Assembly: GCF_029784165.1 (NCBI RefSeq)
Contig: NC_073696.1
Coordinates: forward strand, 236,159,271-236,223,270
DNA: 64,000 nt
Origin: Wyeomyia smithii
Lineage: Eukaryota > Arthropoda > Insecta > Diptera > Culicidae
Direction of reading: 5' to 3'
A program made the position numbers and the translations under genes. The notes beneath the pieces are model-generated. The model had not been told where the DNA came from. It ran no database searches and was given only the letters and a program-made list of their open reading frames with translations. This document shows positions 34,726 to 45,704 of the stretch, piece after piece (positions within the stretch are counted from its first letter, which is position 1; each line of letters begins with the position of its first letter).

Positions 34726-36112
34726 GTATGTACCGATACTCTTTTTCAGTATACCTACTGCAGCGCACAGTGTAGCAAATTGGTCCGTTGGCGCGAACAA
34801 ACTTCAAAACTCCTTTAAAGTTGTTTCCACAGTGTTCATGTCTTCGGCAATGTTGTTCACCATAAAAACATCTTTTTGAAAAATGTATTCAAGCAGCTTT
34901 AATTTTTTTCTACAGATGGCGCTGACATCTATCTTCTGAATAAATGGTGCTGGCCATTTTGTTTCTTCGGGAGAGTTGTTTATATCATCAATTGACATGA
35001 AGTTGTCGAACATATTACAACTGTAGGACGCACCGTTGATGAGATAAAATTATTTTCATTATTCATAAATCCGAAATTTCAGTAATGAATCATAGCTGAG
35101 ACTTAAGTACATATGTTTCATTTTCAGATATATTCGAAATTCCGAGTCATCATGAAATGAATTATTGGAAGTTTGTAGTTGCCTTTGAATAGTTTTTTGC
35201 CAACCTTTGATGTGTCATCATTTTCGAGAAAGAATATAAAATATAATTTCAATGTTATTGTTTGTGACAAAATATTTCAAATAGGAACATTGTTCAATTA
35301 AAGACTAGTTGGTCATGTTCCCTTTCTAAGAGCTCCTCTTGTTATATTTAATTCCATTTGGCATAGATACTAAACGCTTTTATTTAAGACACTGTTTATC
35401 TAATAACGAACTGTTTCCTAGTACTAATAATTATTTCTGAGGGGTCTTCATACTACTGGACGTCAGTTTAGAAAGGCCTCCGAACACAATTATGGTCGTG
35501 TTGCATACACCGGCATTTAGCAAAGCCTATTGTAGGAAAAACATCGATACGGACCCTGCAGATTAACGATTTTATACATGAATTGACATGAAAACAATCG
35601 TTGCGAAAACTCGAATTACTCGGTAAGTCGCAACTAGTAGCAGCTGATTTTTGGTTTAGTACTAGCCAATACCTTGTATTTTATTACAATAATAGTATCA
35701 TAGCAGAACAACGTAGAATTTTATGTTTTTTTATAATGCCGAAAATGAGGAAAATTCACAAAAAACTTGTTTTACATACCATGTCCCTTCGAACCTATTT
35801 TCAACAAAACTGTCTTAATATAACATTACCTTTTAGTTAATACTCTATTTTATGAGGATCATATGAATTAGCTAATTAATTTCTAAGTATTCGCATACTC
35901 TACTGGAAAATATCTGTGAAAATTTTTTCTTCCATTCTACAAGCCTTGTAAATCCTTACTTTCACAATATTATAGCACATTTTCTAAATTACTTTTCAAA
36001 GTAAAATATCATAATTTCCAGTCGATAATATGCCTAGTGCAAGTAGAAAATAAAATGAGACATGAAAACTGAATTTCCTTTTTTTTTTTTTTTGAATTTT
36101 GTCGCCCCACAG
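34726..36112. other. Unassigned AT-rich spacer
   Basis: No gene or matched repeat. A poly-T run lies at about 36,078-36,093. Confidence 0.5.
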
Positions 36113-36235
36113 TGCAGCGCCACAATATCAAACTTGTAGATCTTCAAAAAGTTGGAAAGAATGCGGGTACTTTCCTAAATATTAGGAAACTTGCAGTTTC
36201 ATGATCCTATTTTTCAACTCAAAATCCGTTTTCGT
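36113..36235. repeat. Dispersed repeat D, copy 1
   Basis: About 120 bp (GCAGCGCCACAATATCAAAC ... CAACTCAAAATC) matches 42,927-43,041 in the same orientation at roughly 85% by eye. The family is not recognised. Confidence 0.6.
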
Positions 36236-36284
36236 CGCCATGGTCTTTGCCAATTGTTTTAGGTTCTTTTTGCTCGTACGTAAC

Positions 36285-38240
36285 ACTTCCGCTCCTTTTG
36301 TGCACAGGAATAAACATATCGGAAATGGACATGCCTGTGAAACCTTTAACGCTCATTTCCATAGCCGGAAAACACTCTGCCGACTAATTACACCCCGTGA
36401 CTGTAACGCAGTAAAGCACTGATGTTATGATACATATTGATTAACACCATAAATTTTACGCACTATCGATACGATGGCAGATGATTTATGGATAAGCCAG
36501 CCAGAGGTAGAAAAAAAGGCACTCGAAAAGCGTTCATTATAATCGACCGTTTGTCGAAGTTGGCAGCACGCACAATGACGTTCATTTCCACGGTACGGCA
36601 ACGGTTCCGCTCCTTAACTCGGTGTGACTCGATCTTCGATGTCGTCCTTATTAATCACGCCATACTGAAGCTGTTCGGATTAACAATCTGCAGTGTACAG
36701 AAGCGATCGGATGGTTACAAGACTACTATTACAGCAACAGATTTATTGGTGCTGTTGCGACTGCTGGTTATAGAAGGGTTCGTGTTTTACGTCTGTACCT
36801 TTACTATGGGAAGAATACAACCGACCGGATCTAACATAATGGACAACGCGATACGGTACAGCTTTCTATCGAGCTCGGTTTTAATTAGTACACTATCTAT
36901 TGGAAACTATTTTCGCTATGGACAAATTTGGAATGTTTGGGAAAAACTCGATCGGTTCGATCAGCGAGTAAGTGCAAACAGTTTCGCCACACCGCCTCAA
37001 TCTAGTAAAAATAAAAATTTCAGGCAATCGAAATTAACGCTCCAATTGATCACGGAAGCCACAAACGACAACTCCTACAGTCGATCGCTTTTATTTGGTT
37101 CAGTTGCATCCTGTTGGCGGTGCTAGGCAATGCGGCGCTTTCGGTTGACTACGGAACGTTGACCGTTCGGTTGGCGATTGTGTTCTCCTTTTTTTGCTTC
37201 AATATTCCCTTTGGTTTGATCAATAACAACATTTTCTTCACCTGCCAGTTGGTGTACCGCCGGTTGGAACACATCAACGAAGTTTTCGCAGTGCATTTCC
37301 TGCCGCCGAAGAAACCCGGCTTGATAATGCTAAATGAGCTGCCGGCTATAAAAAATGAACACTGGGATAAAACTAGTCTCTTGCAGATGTTGGCCACGCA
37401 GTGGGATGAAATGGGACAGGTAACCAGAATGATCAATTCCGCTTTTTGGGGTCAAATCGTCTACATTTCTACCACCAACATGACGGTGGTGACGTTCAGT
37501 TTGTTTTCCTTCTACCGAACGTTGATCACTGCGGATAAACGGCAGCGTATAATGGCTGAAATATATCTACAGAATAGCTTGTTTTATGTTATTATGCTAG
37601 TCGCGGTTATCGGGACGTTTGATGCCATCAAGCGACAAGTATGACTGATATATAAAGTAGGATTAGGTATTGATATTGATATTTCAGGCAGAGAATACAG
37701 CAGTTTTGGTTCACAATGCATATCGAGAGGTAGAAAACCTTCGTCTGCAGAACGCTTTACAATATTTTACTCAACAGCTCAACTACAGGCCAATTGTGGT
37801 GAGTTGTGGATATTTTGTGTGTGATTGGACTATGGGTATGATGGTAAGCTAAGGCTTGGCTCTTTTTTTGTAATGATTAATGCGGTCAATTTGTCCATCC
37901 ATCTCAGATCATCGGGACCGTCACTTCATATGTGGTGATACTGATTCAATTCGATGATATGCTAGGACCGGCAATGAAGGAACGGCCGTGAATAATGAAT
38001 AGAGTCCTGTTTCATATTTTTTATTCATGTGACAAACTAAATATAATAAAATTATTAAAGCAACATTAGATTCATTTTACTATTACTGATAAATTGTCCT
38101 TTTCAATTAGTGTAGTATTGCCAGAGTGTCTGAAACTCTGATAATCTCTTGTGTTAATATGCAGCAACTTCAAATTAAATCGTTTTTGAAATGCTAAAAC
38201 AAGGGAAAAACTTTTTTCTAATCTGATGAAACTTTCGAAA
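36285..38240 (+). repeat. Segmental tandem duplication, unit 1 (contains Gr-2)
   Basis: This segment aligns with 45,705-47,835 in direct orientation, start codons 9,431 bp apart. It includes about 290 bp of 5' flank (from CGCTCCT..TGTGCACAGG), all exons and introns, and a more diverged 3' flank. The 5' flank is conserved well enough to include a shared promoter. Confidence 0.88.
36575..37991 (+). CDS. Gustatory receptor (Gr-2), four exons, appears intact
   Basis: Seven-span insect gustatory receptor, expected in taste-neuron membranes; ligand unknown. Exon model: 36,575-36,967, 37,024-37,638, 37,688-37,843 and 37,908-37,991 (131+205+52+27 = 415 aa). All introns are phase 0, 49-64 bp, with GTAAGT, GTATGA or GTAAGC donors and TTTCAG or TCTCAG acceptors. 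Membrane spans lie near residues 56-77, 90-112, 150-170, 176-200, 274-300, 314-333 and 383-406. The family signature TSYVVILIQFD closes the last span. An upstream in-frame ATG at 36,488 would add 29 residues, but the paralogue Gr-3 has no equivalent open start, so 36,575 is preferred. The APIDHG stretch in exon 2 is shared with Gr-1 (VPIDHG), tying the three genes into one lineage. Confidence 0.9.
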
Positions 38241-38437
38241 AAGTTACACATGACTTTTCTTCCTGGTTTTAGACCATTCTGACCTCAGGCTCAATTTTAG
38301 AAATGATTGCTGATATATTTTGAAAAATGTATCCCAAAAGCTTAGATAACTTCTACAACATTGTCTAAGAACGAGTTGTAGAAAATTGATTTGTTGACTA
38401 GTAAAAATATACACACAAAAAATTGCTACACATATCT

Positions 38438-38475
38438 ACTGTGAAAATACTACGAGGTATACAGCCCTAGTGGTT
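38438..38475. repeat. Short dispersed repeat matching 52,485-52,522
   Basis: ACGAGGTATACAGCCCTAG... matches ACAAGGTATACAGTCCTAG... just outside the TIR element at 52,525. It probably belongs to that family's flank or to an older element beneath it. Confidence 0.4.
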
Positions 38476-38935
38476 GTACACTGTAAAAAATTGACACGTT
38501 ACTTCCAAGTGGATTCCACTTACTTCTGTGCTAATAGATGAAACATTTCATATCTACGTGGAATACACTTGCGTTTCAGTTAACAGCCCAAAATCGAGTG
38601 CCTTACATTTCGGTTTGCCATATCATGTATACCAAAATCAATCATTTTACATTCAAATTTCAATGCTTACACAGGCCAAATGCCAAAACACGTTAAAATT
38701 TCGTGGATTCCAATGAAAATCGACATGGGTTGACATAATAAAATGATTAGGTTCGTTTTTTGACATTCATATGTGAAGAGCATTAGGGATTAGCGTGCGA
38801 TTTATTTTCAGTGTTCATGGTCACGCAGGACAAATATAAATTTTGCTTTTAACTCTTGTTTAACCTATTTTCCTACGCCTGTTATACACCGTGTATTTAA
38901 CACAAGTATAAGGGCTCCACTTACTATCGTGTTAA
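38476..38935. other. Unassigned spacer
   Basis: No gene or further matched repeat seen. Confidence 0.4.
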
Positions 38936-39055
38936 GAACAAAAATGAAGGTACAGTATTTTGTATCAAGTTGAGAGTAGATTTTTGCAATGAAGGCGGAG
39001 CGACGCAGATTTGAGAAAGAGAAACGAAACAAAACACCTCCAATACTACTGAATT
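38936..39055 (+). repeat. Repeat E fragment
   Basis: The stretch from AACAAAAATGAA through GAAACGAAACAAAACAC matches 39,984-40,100 with moderate divergence. Confidence 0.5.
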
Positions 39056-39212
39056 CCAAAAGAAAAATTATGCTTTTCTGATGCGAAAATTACCCTGGTT
39101 CTAGATTAACTAATCTGCGTTATCGATATTGGACCAATAAAGGTTGTCGACTGGGTACAAAGGAACAATTAAACCGGAAAATCACCCAATTTAGCAGTGA
39201 AAAAAAAAAAAA

Positions 39213-40365
39213 AGGTCACTACCGTTTATCTTTGGTGCTCTGGTCGTTATTGTAATAATGATTAATGAGAAATACATAGTGATCGCGCACGGCCCTACGT
39301 TGTGCTTAATTTCGCCCTTTGGCAACACAGTTGGCAATTAATGCCCAAGGAGAAGTTTTCTTTCTTGACTGCAACGCAAACGCAAATCTTCACTACACTG
39401 AATACGTTTTTTCTAAACTCTATTTACAAACTGGCAGCGTGACGGCGCTGTCGCCGGACGCAAATCGACTAACAAATATTAGGATGCTCAGAAGTCCTTT
39501 ACAGCTGGTCGCAAACAACGGCCAGCTTAGGCGGGAAGCGCAGATAGTGCCTAATTGTTTTGACCGAAGCGCGCCAACTGGCTTGGCGCGGATTTCGAGT
39601 CACTCATGGCGTCGCGGGCAGCCATTTCCTCTATAGTGCGGATAGTGTGACTCAGCACATGAAAAATTACATACTAGTAGTAGTTACGAAAATTGTCATA
39701 ACTCTTATCTTCAAGCATTCATAGTTTTGAAAAGAACTGATTCCATAATTTTCAAATAGAAATGTGTGCTGCAGAACGCTGATGATCGCACCACCGATAG
39801 CATCGAATATTTTTCTTGGCCGCACATAATAAATTTGCTCTCCGATCTGCTATCCAGTATCTGTGCCAGCAAAATATCCTGCAGCATTCAATGGTACCAG
39901 TTGCTGTCGGAGGCAAAATAAAGCTAAGGTGCTTCGCAGTGCCCGAAAATTGACTCGTACGCAGCTCTCGTTTCCCGTGACGAACAAGAATGAAACTGAA
40001 TTTTCTACACGCAGTCTTTTGTATCGAGTTGAGCGTGGATTTTTGCGTTGGAAGCGTGGCCACACAGTTTCGAGAATGAGAAACGAAACAAAACACTTTG
40101 TTGAGTCAGAATATGTAGGCAGTGGAATTTATTCCGTTCACCTTTTTTCAACCATTAAGCAGTAAAGATACAATGTTAAACATTATATCAAACAATTGTC
40201 ACACATGTTATCTATCCAACGACACATAAATGACTAAAATGCATTAAGTTGTTCGCTTGCTATAATTGTCTGAAATCTGACGCAACGTTTGCCAGTTTCA
40301 TTTTCAATTTTACAAAATGTAATCTAGCATAGAAAACAAAGTCGTGGTCCTACGTCAAAAAAAAA
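39213..40365 (+). mobile_element. Repeat E, long copy (non-autonomous DNA element)
   Basis: This region aligns piecewise with the TIR-bounded copy at 52,525-53,060: CACTACCGTT...GGTCGTTATTGTAA, then ACTAGTAGTA...CTTATCTTC, GCAGAACGCTGA...ATCGCACC, and the end CCAGTTTCATTTTCAA...AAAATGTAATCTA...GTCCTACGT. It is longer than the other copy because of extra internal sequence (about 39,290-39,620 and 39,920-40,150). A short hairpin CGCGCCAA...TTGGCGCG lies near 39,570-39,590. Open frames inside are short and unrecognised. It is likely a non-autonomous element carrying an insertion. Confidence 0.55.
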
Positions 40366-41186
40366 AAATTATTTGGCGGCAAAAGCATGTTGTGATTTAT
40401 AATAAATTTTCCCATATTAAATTAATGTCAATTAGCAATGTTAAATTTTTGGAAAGAAAAATTTCAGTTTTTAGCTCATATACTTTTTTTAAATTATATG
40501 TTTTGACAGCGAATATCTATTTTCGATGTAGTTTTAGTTGGAAATACTCTTAAGCGTGGCCGTTTTCGAAATTTTAATAAGAAGTGCCTCATTGGATTTA
40601 TTGTTTGACATCAGGATCTTACAAAATTTACAAGAAGTATTTGATTTCCATAAAGTTACATCATATTTAAAATACAATGAATATAAAATATAATGAGTTT
40701 TGATAGTTTCTAATTGACATTTATTTCATCGAATAATGTTAGGAATGAATTAAAAAACATAATTGAAGGGTTGTGTGCAAAACCACGATCGCAAGTTTGA
40801 CTTAGAATTACATTCGTTACAGTACTGTGGTGCAATGTGGCATTTGGGAGTTATCGCAAATGCTGTAAATGATAGAAGCTAAGATTACCATAGACTATCT
40901 TATATCGTCCGTTTTGTGCAACACTTGTTACAATCTAAAATTTTATAGTTTGAAAAAAAAAGCGTTTAAAAATTAGTGTTGAAAATCACCTGTAAAATTT
41001 TCAAGAAAACTTAAAATTGAAGATCTTCTCTTTCTCATTGAACATTTGTGGGTCTATTAGGCACCTGTTATGAGCACGTTGTATAAGTTTTAACCTTATT
41101 TTTACTAAGTCCATGAAGTAATTTCGATTCTCGCAACAATAGCACTTCTAACTTTTTCTGTAATCGTCGAAAACCTCGCAACTTTG
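40366..41186. other. Unassigned AT-rich spacer
   Basis: No gene seen. The part near 41,040-41,090 (GTGGGTCTATTAGG...TTTAACCTTATTTTTACTAA) resembles the 3' end of repeat G at about 51,170-51,235. Confidence 0.4.
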
Positions 41187-41803
41187 TATACTGCCAGTAC
41201 CCGCATAACTGTCCCATACTGATTTTGGTCACTTTTGAGTTATCATCGGGAATCGACTTAATTGTTATCATATTTTCTGGAAAAAAATTAAAATTGATAC
41301 TTTCGTATGGAAAAAATACCAAGTTGTTTTTGTCCCATATTGAAAGTACCCACATTACAGTCCCACTGCATAGTGGTACAAACTGCAAACATATAATTTT
41401 GCTCCAGATTAGTGTATATCGGATTATTTTAGGCATATAGAAGTATGTCATTTAAATAACTAGACTAATGTTGTTTTTCTGTAGTACAATCTACGTTGCC
41501 AATGATACTGCCGGTCGCTGGTTGAATTTATATGCGATGGGACAAAATATGCGAGTACTTTCGAAATGTACCCGCATATTAAGTCCCATTTTGTCTTTTT
41601 TTTTAAGTTATATAACCTAAAAACAATTCCATCCATGGTTTTTTGTTCTCAACGATTAACTTGTGATGCCATGAAACTGTTATGGTCATTGGTTCTGGAT
41701 GTAAGTGCTGGAAATCCGAAAATTCACGGATAATATTAAATCGCCGTTTTCTCAACATCTTGTTTTTCATTATGGGACAGTTATCCGGGTACCGGCAGTA
41801 TAT
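41187..41803. repeat. Inverted-repeat element built from a GGGACA...GCGGGTAC motif
   Basis: A 32 bp segment at about 41,187-41,219 (TATACTGCCAGTACCCGCAT...) returns as its near-perfect reverse complement at about 41,772-41,803. Related motifs lie between them: GTCCCATATTGAAAGTACCC near 41,333, and a compact palindrome near 41,537-41,597 (GGGACAAAATATGCGAGTAC, then GTACCCGCATATTAAGTCCC). The whole looks like a MITE with terminal and subterminal repeats. No transposase is seen. Confidence 0.6.
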
Positions 41804-41862
41804 TGCTTTGATATTTTCCTTTGTTGCCAAGACATTTCCAGTTTCTCACTTGAAATAGCCAT

Positions 41863-42132
41863 ATTTTGAGCCCAAATTTCTCAGTAGGTTGCAAATAGTT
41901 GCAAATCAGACTATATGCATTTGAAAGTTTGTCGAAAGAATTGCGTTATTTATAAGAGTTCAACAGTTTCTAGTTGTATCCAACCGAACAGTGAGTGAAA
42001 TAAAAACCCCTCTTGTAACAGCCAACCTAACAATTACCTCTTAACACTTAGAATTTACTGCCGAAACTATCAAATGCGTATAGGCTGATTTGCAACTATT
42101 TGCAACCTTCCGAGAAATTTGGATTCAAAATA
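41863..42132. mobile_element. Foldback MITE, arms about 70 bp
   Basis: 41,870-41,935 (CCCAAATTTCTC...GGTTGCAAATAGTTGCAAATC) is the imperfect reverse complement of 42,065-42,130. The spacer is about 130 bp. No coding capacity and no definite target duplication were seen. Confidence 0.65.
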
Positions 42133-42520
42133 AGACTATTTTCAACGAAAACTAGAGATATCTTGTCAACAAATAAAAATATTAAAGCAATATATTTTAC
42201 AAAGATGCGAGGTTTAGCAAAATAAATATAACCTTGAAACATCTTGAATTATTTCAACGATTACAAAAAAAAAGTTATGAACAAAAAGCTAATTTTGAAC
42301 TGTACTGAAGAAAGTAATATATTATATGGTATTTTGAAAATAAAAACAAAATAATTTTAATATTTAACTGTTAGAGCGATTGACCATAAAACCGAAAACG
42401 TCAAAAAAAAGGTCTTGTGTCATAGACTAAACTTGCTGCAGACACTGGGTACATAAAATCAATATTTCACCGTCAAATCAAAATCGTACACGACTCCACG
42501 AGCTTAGACCACTTGTGGAC
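42133..42520. other. Unassigned AT-rich spacer
   Basis: Nothing recognised. Confidence 0.4.
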
Positions 42521-42926
42521 TGCTATAAAAAACACACCGTAGCAGTCCGATAGCCCACACGTCCTAGTATGTGATTCTTCGCCCATTTTCGGCTGTCGGT
42601 GTACGAAGCAAAACCGGGTAGATGAAGAAAGCATTTTCGTTTTCGAGGACAGTTTTTCAAGCACTCCTCCTAGTCGCGCAATTTTAGTCGAGTACTCCTT
42701 CTCGCTAGCAGGGATTCGCGTACTTTTTTTCAGTCGCTGACTAGCAATACAAAAGAGTTTTTGCGTGTCGGTGCATGCTCGCTGCTTCTCAGGTGAACGC
42801 ATGAAGAAGACAGAGTATCTCGAAAGCATGTGGGCAAAAGATTTGAGAAGCGAAGCATATGTCTTGTTTTCAAGCAGAAAGGAGGGTAAAGGTTTTGCTT
42901 CTCGCCTGCTTTGCAACGCTGCTTTC
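42521..42926 (-). repeat. Dispersed repeat F, copy 1
   Basis: On the minus strand the first 200 bp match 56,600-56,800 on the plus strand at about 85%. The minus frame is open for 162 codons (42,961-42,473) and keeps the block SFLLENKTYA-x-LLKSFAH and then TDTQKLFC in both copies. The sequence continues about 200 bp further here (to about 42,521) than in the other copy. It could be a non-coding MITE that happens to be open, or a relic of a coding element. Confidence 0.6.
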
Positions 42927-43041
42927 TGCAGCGCCACAATATCGAACTTGTAGATCTTCAAGAACTAGGAAAGAATGCTGGTACTTCGCTAAAAAACAGG
43001 AAACTTGCAGCTCCATGATCCAATTTTCCAACTCAAAATCT
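42927..43041. repeat. Dispersed repeat D, copy 2
   Basis: Matches 36,113-36,235. It abuts repeat F here but not at 36 kb or 56 kb, so D and F are separable modules. Confidence 0.6.
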
Positions 43042-43384
43042 AAAAAATCGCACATTCTAACTTAGCACAATTGGCAAGTTCTTTTTCTTTCTTTTTTTTT
43101 TGTACCGACCCCACTGTGACCAGTTTTTTTTATCTTTTGTCGCATTATCCGGACGTTTTTGCTGTTCGCACATTTCATTTTTTTACCCTTTAGCAGTGCT
43201 ACTTATTGAGAAGTTACCTGCTCGGTGTTATGGTGCTTTTTGTCTTCTCCTTCAGACTTAGTAACCTACTGCCTTCTTCATCGATCTTATCATATCCTCC
43301 TGCAAGCTATCACTCTAACAGCGTACAACGTGCTACAGTCTATGATATTATCGAAGCTTCAGACCAGTAGTTATTAAATCTGGA
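43042..43384. other. Unassigned spacer
   Basis: Low-complexity T-rich stretches; nothing recognised. Confidence 0.4.
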
Positions 43385-43540
43385 GGGAAGTTTCGTGTGT
43401 AAGAGCCTGAGAATAAACCCATACTTAAAGTCCTTTGCCAACGAATGGCATGGTTCTACTAAAATTCGAACCTATCACCACTCGCGTGTCAAAGCGGACT
43501 CTGTAAATTTAAGGCTACGAAGCTCTGCTGCTTGTGCTTC
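43385..43540 (-). mobile_element. tRNA-derived SINE, family A, partial
   Basis: On the minus strand the head (GAAGCTTCGTAGCC..., then an eroded GGTTCGAAT B box) and the body through TCTCAGGCTC match the copies at 1-297 and 4,863-5,110. The 3' tail is missing. Confidence 0.6.
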
Positions 43541-43989
43541 TCACAGTTCCTGTATAATTATTAAAGGTTCGGGTTCCGGAGCACTAAACAGTGTAGCGAG
43601 AGGAATTTCATCATCATCATTAAGAAAACTGTTTTGGATTACACGTGTTTGCTTCCAAGACATTGTAATTGTGCTAGACAAACCGTCCTGCCAAGACTCA
43701 AAAAACCAAAACACTACATCTCACATTGTTATTTTTTTTCAGTGTGTTAGCTAAACATTCTGAGCTCGACATTATCAAAGTTTCTAACTATTCACGATAG
43801 ATCAGTTTTATATCTTGAATTACTTGTGGTTTATAGTTTGAGCGATCTCGGTGGTAGGAAGAAAGCTTGTAATGTGCTCTTCAGTTATCCATCAGAACTT
43901 TTTCTGGTGGGAGATATATCTGAGCCAGAAACTCACGGATCTGAGGATAAAATTACTCTTGAAATCACTCACTTCTCTTGGAATCACTC

Positions 43990-44190
43990 ACAGTTCTCCC
44001 AGATGCAAGCCAGTCGTCGTAGGTTCGAGTCTCGGCTCGGGAGAGACTGTTGGTGTCAGTAGGATCGTAACGCTAGCCCCGTAATTGTCCTGTACACTAA
44101 ACAGTCGGCTGCGAAGTCTGTGTATAAATAAACAGAAGGTCAAGTTCTGAATCGGAATGCAGCATCAAGGCTGTGCTTTGCTTTGGAATC
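43990..44190 (+). mobile_element. tRNA-derived SINE, family B (Feilai-like)
   Basis: The B box GGTTCGAGTCTCGGCTCGGG, then GAGACTGTTGGTGTCAGTAG, ACACTAAACAGTCGGCTGC and GAAGGTCAAGTTC...GAATCGGAAT, match 47,975-48,170 read on the minus strand. The head before the B box is shortened. Resemblance to the Aedes Feilai-type SINEs is from memory and would need a library search. Confidence 0.72.
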
Positions 44191-44800
44191 ACTCACTAAA
44201 GAGTTCCCGATTCATCCAGGCGTTAGCAGATCTTCGATAATGTAGTGGAATCTTTAAAATTTTTAAGCACCTAGACCCTTTTTGATCTTCCAATAACATT
44301 AACGGCAATTTATTTTCTTCTTCTTACAGCAATGCATTCTTACAACTCTTTTCTTTTTTATAATCTGAAGCAATAATATTATATACGCGTGTCCGGTACA
44401 AAGTTAATAAAAAGCAACATAAACAAGCTCACCAGAATAAATAACGTCTCGCGTATGTACAATGTACAGATTGGTCGTGTTTGGAACAAGAATCCACTCT
44501 TTCCTTATGAAAAGATATGATTGTTTCCATACTTAGATTAAAGTTTAGCCATCAATTCACTTTTCATCTTCAGTCGATTCTGAGTCGATTCTTACTTGTA
44601 CAGATAAAATTTGATTCGTCCCGTCATACCGTCTCTTGGTAGCATGTTACAGTGACATTTTGTTATCGTCTCTGTAGTAAATTTACCGGATAGTTCAACG
44701 AATAGGAATTATAAATTGCTTTGTGTTTGTGATTGTTCAACAGTTTGGTTCAGAACAAGTCAGAAAGAAAGTCATCGCATTCAAGTAAGTCAGAATGAAA
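44191..44800. other. Unassigned spacer with a short direct repeat
   Basis: A duplicated unit AAGTCAGAAWGAAAGTCATC followed by GCATTCA occurs at about 44,757 and 44,787 (period 30 bp). Otherwise nothing is recognised. Confidence 0.45.
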
Positions 44801-45110
44801 GTCATCGCATTCATTGGCAAAATCAAAGGCTTGAGAGTGATTCGAAGGGCCGAATGTCATGTACTACTTCATTCGGTTTGACGGGCTGAGCTTTTTTCAT
44901 ATGTATGTGTTGTATGTATCCGTAGATATTCAAATGTGTGAATGTTTGATTCTGAATATTCAGTATAGTTGTGTTGGTCCAGAAGAAATTATCAACCTAT
45001 ATATTTTTCTAAGTATTTACTGTGCGAATCTGTTTGAACAAATGATAAAATTCGTATTTGGATGGCTAAATCTCACCACTAGATGGATTATTTCGTGTCT
45101 TCATAATATT
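44801..45110 (+). mobile_element. Repeat G, internally deleted copy
   Basis: The start (TTCGAAGGGCCGAATGTCAT...GGGCTGAGC) matches the head of the long copy at about 48,375-48,430. The end (CTCACCACTAGATGGATTA) matches its 3' end at about 51,168-51,188. The 2.6 kb of degenerate repeats between them is missing here. Confidence 0.55.
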
Positions 45111-45704
45111 TTTCATATACCTCAGAAACGTGATAAAATCGAAATATATTGCAAAATACATTTGAGAGTGATAAAAACATAACGTGAAAAAAAAACGAAC
45201 CGTGATATAATAGTATTATGTTTCTACCTGTATTATATATTTAACCTTCCATTATTTTTGAAAATTGGACTTCTATACCTATTGTTTTTCAATAATGTAT
45301 GCCTCTTACCGTTCTGTTATTCTTATTTTTAATAATTTTCATTTCATCTTGTAGCAAAGATCAATTAGTTCATATTTATGTCAAATATATTGTTATTCCG
45401 TCAGGCGTCCATTTAGTTTATTATTATTTTCGCTACGGTATATTTGTTATCCTATTCAAGCTAAAAATGTTCCAGGTTGCTCATACAAGAGAGGTTCATG
45501 ATGCTTGATGAAATGTATAAATTTCTGGCACAACCAACTCTGTAGTAACATTACTTTTCGTGTAAGCATTGTTGTTAACTTTGGCAATGCTACAGCTTCG
45601 TTTCGCACATAGATTAGTTAAATCCTGCTCAAGTTTTTCTCAACTCATAACCAAAAGTGTTATTTTTTCTTCCACCTTTGAACAGATTGAGGAGTCAATC
45701 CCAA
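45111..45704. other. Unassigned spacer upstream of Gr-3
   Basis: AT-rich, nothing recognised. Confidence 0.4.

Noticed and set aside
36488..36574. Upstream start for Gr-2 adding 29 residues
   Set aside because: The frame is open, but the extension is basic and low in complexity, and the paralogue Gr-3 lacks an equivalent start. The shared ATG at 36,575 is more likely.
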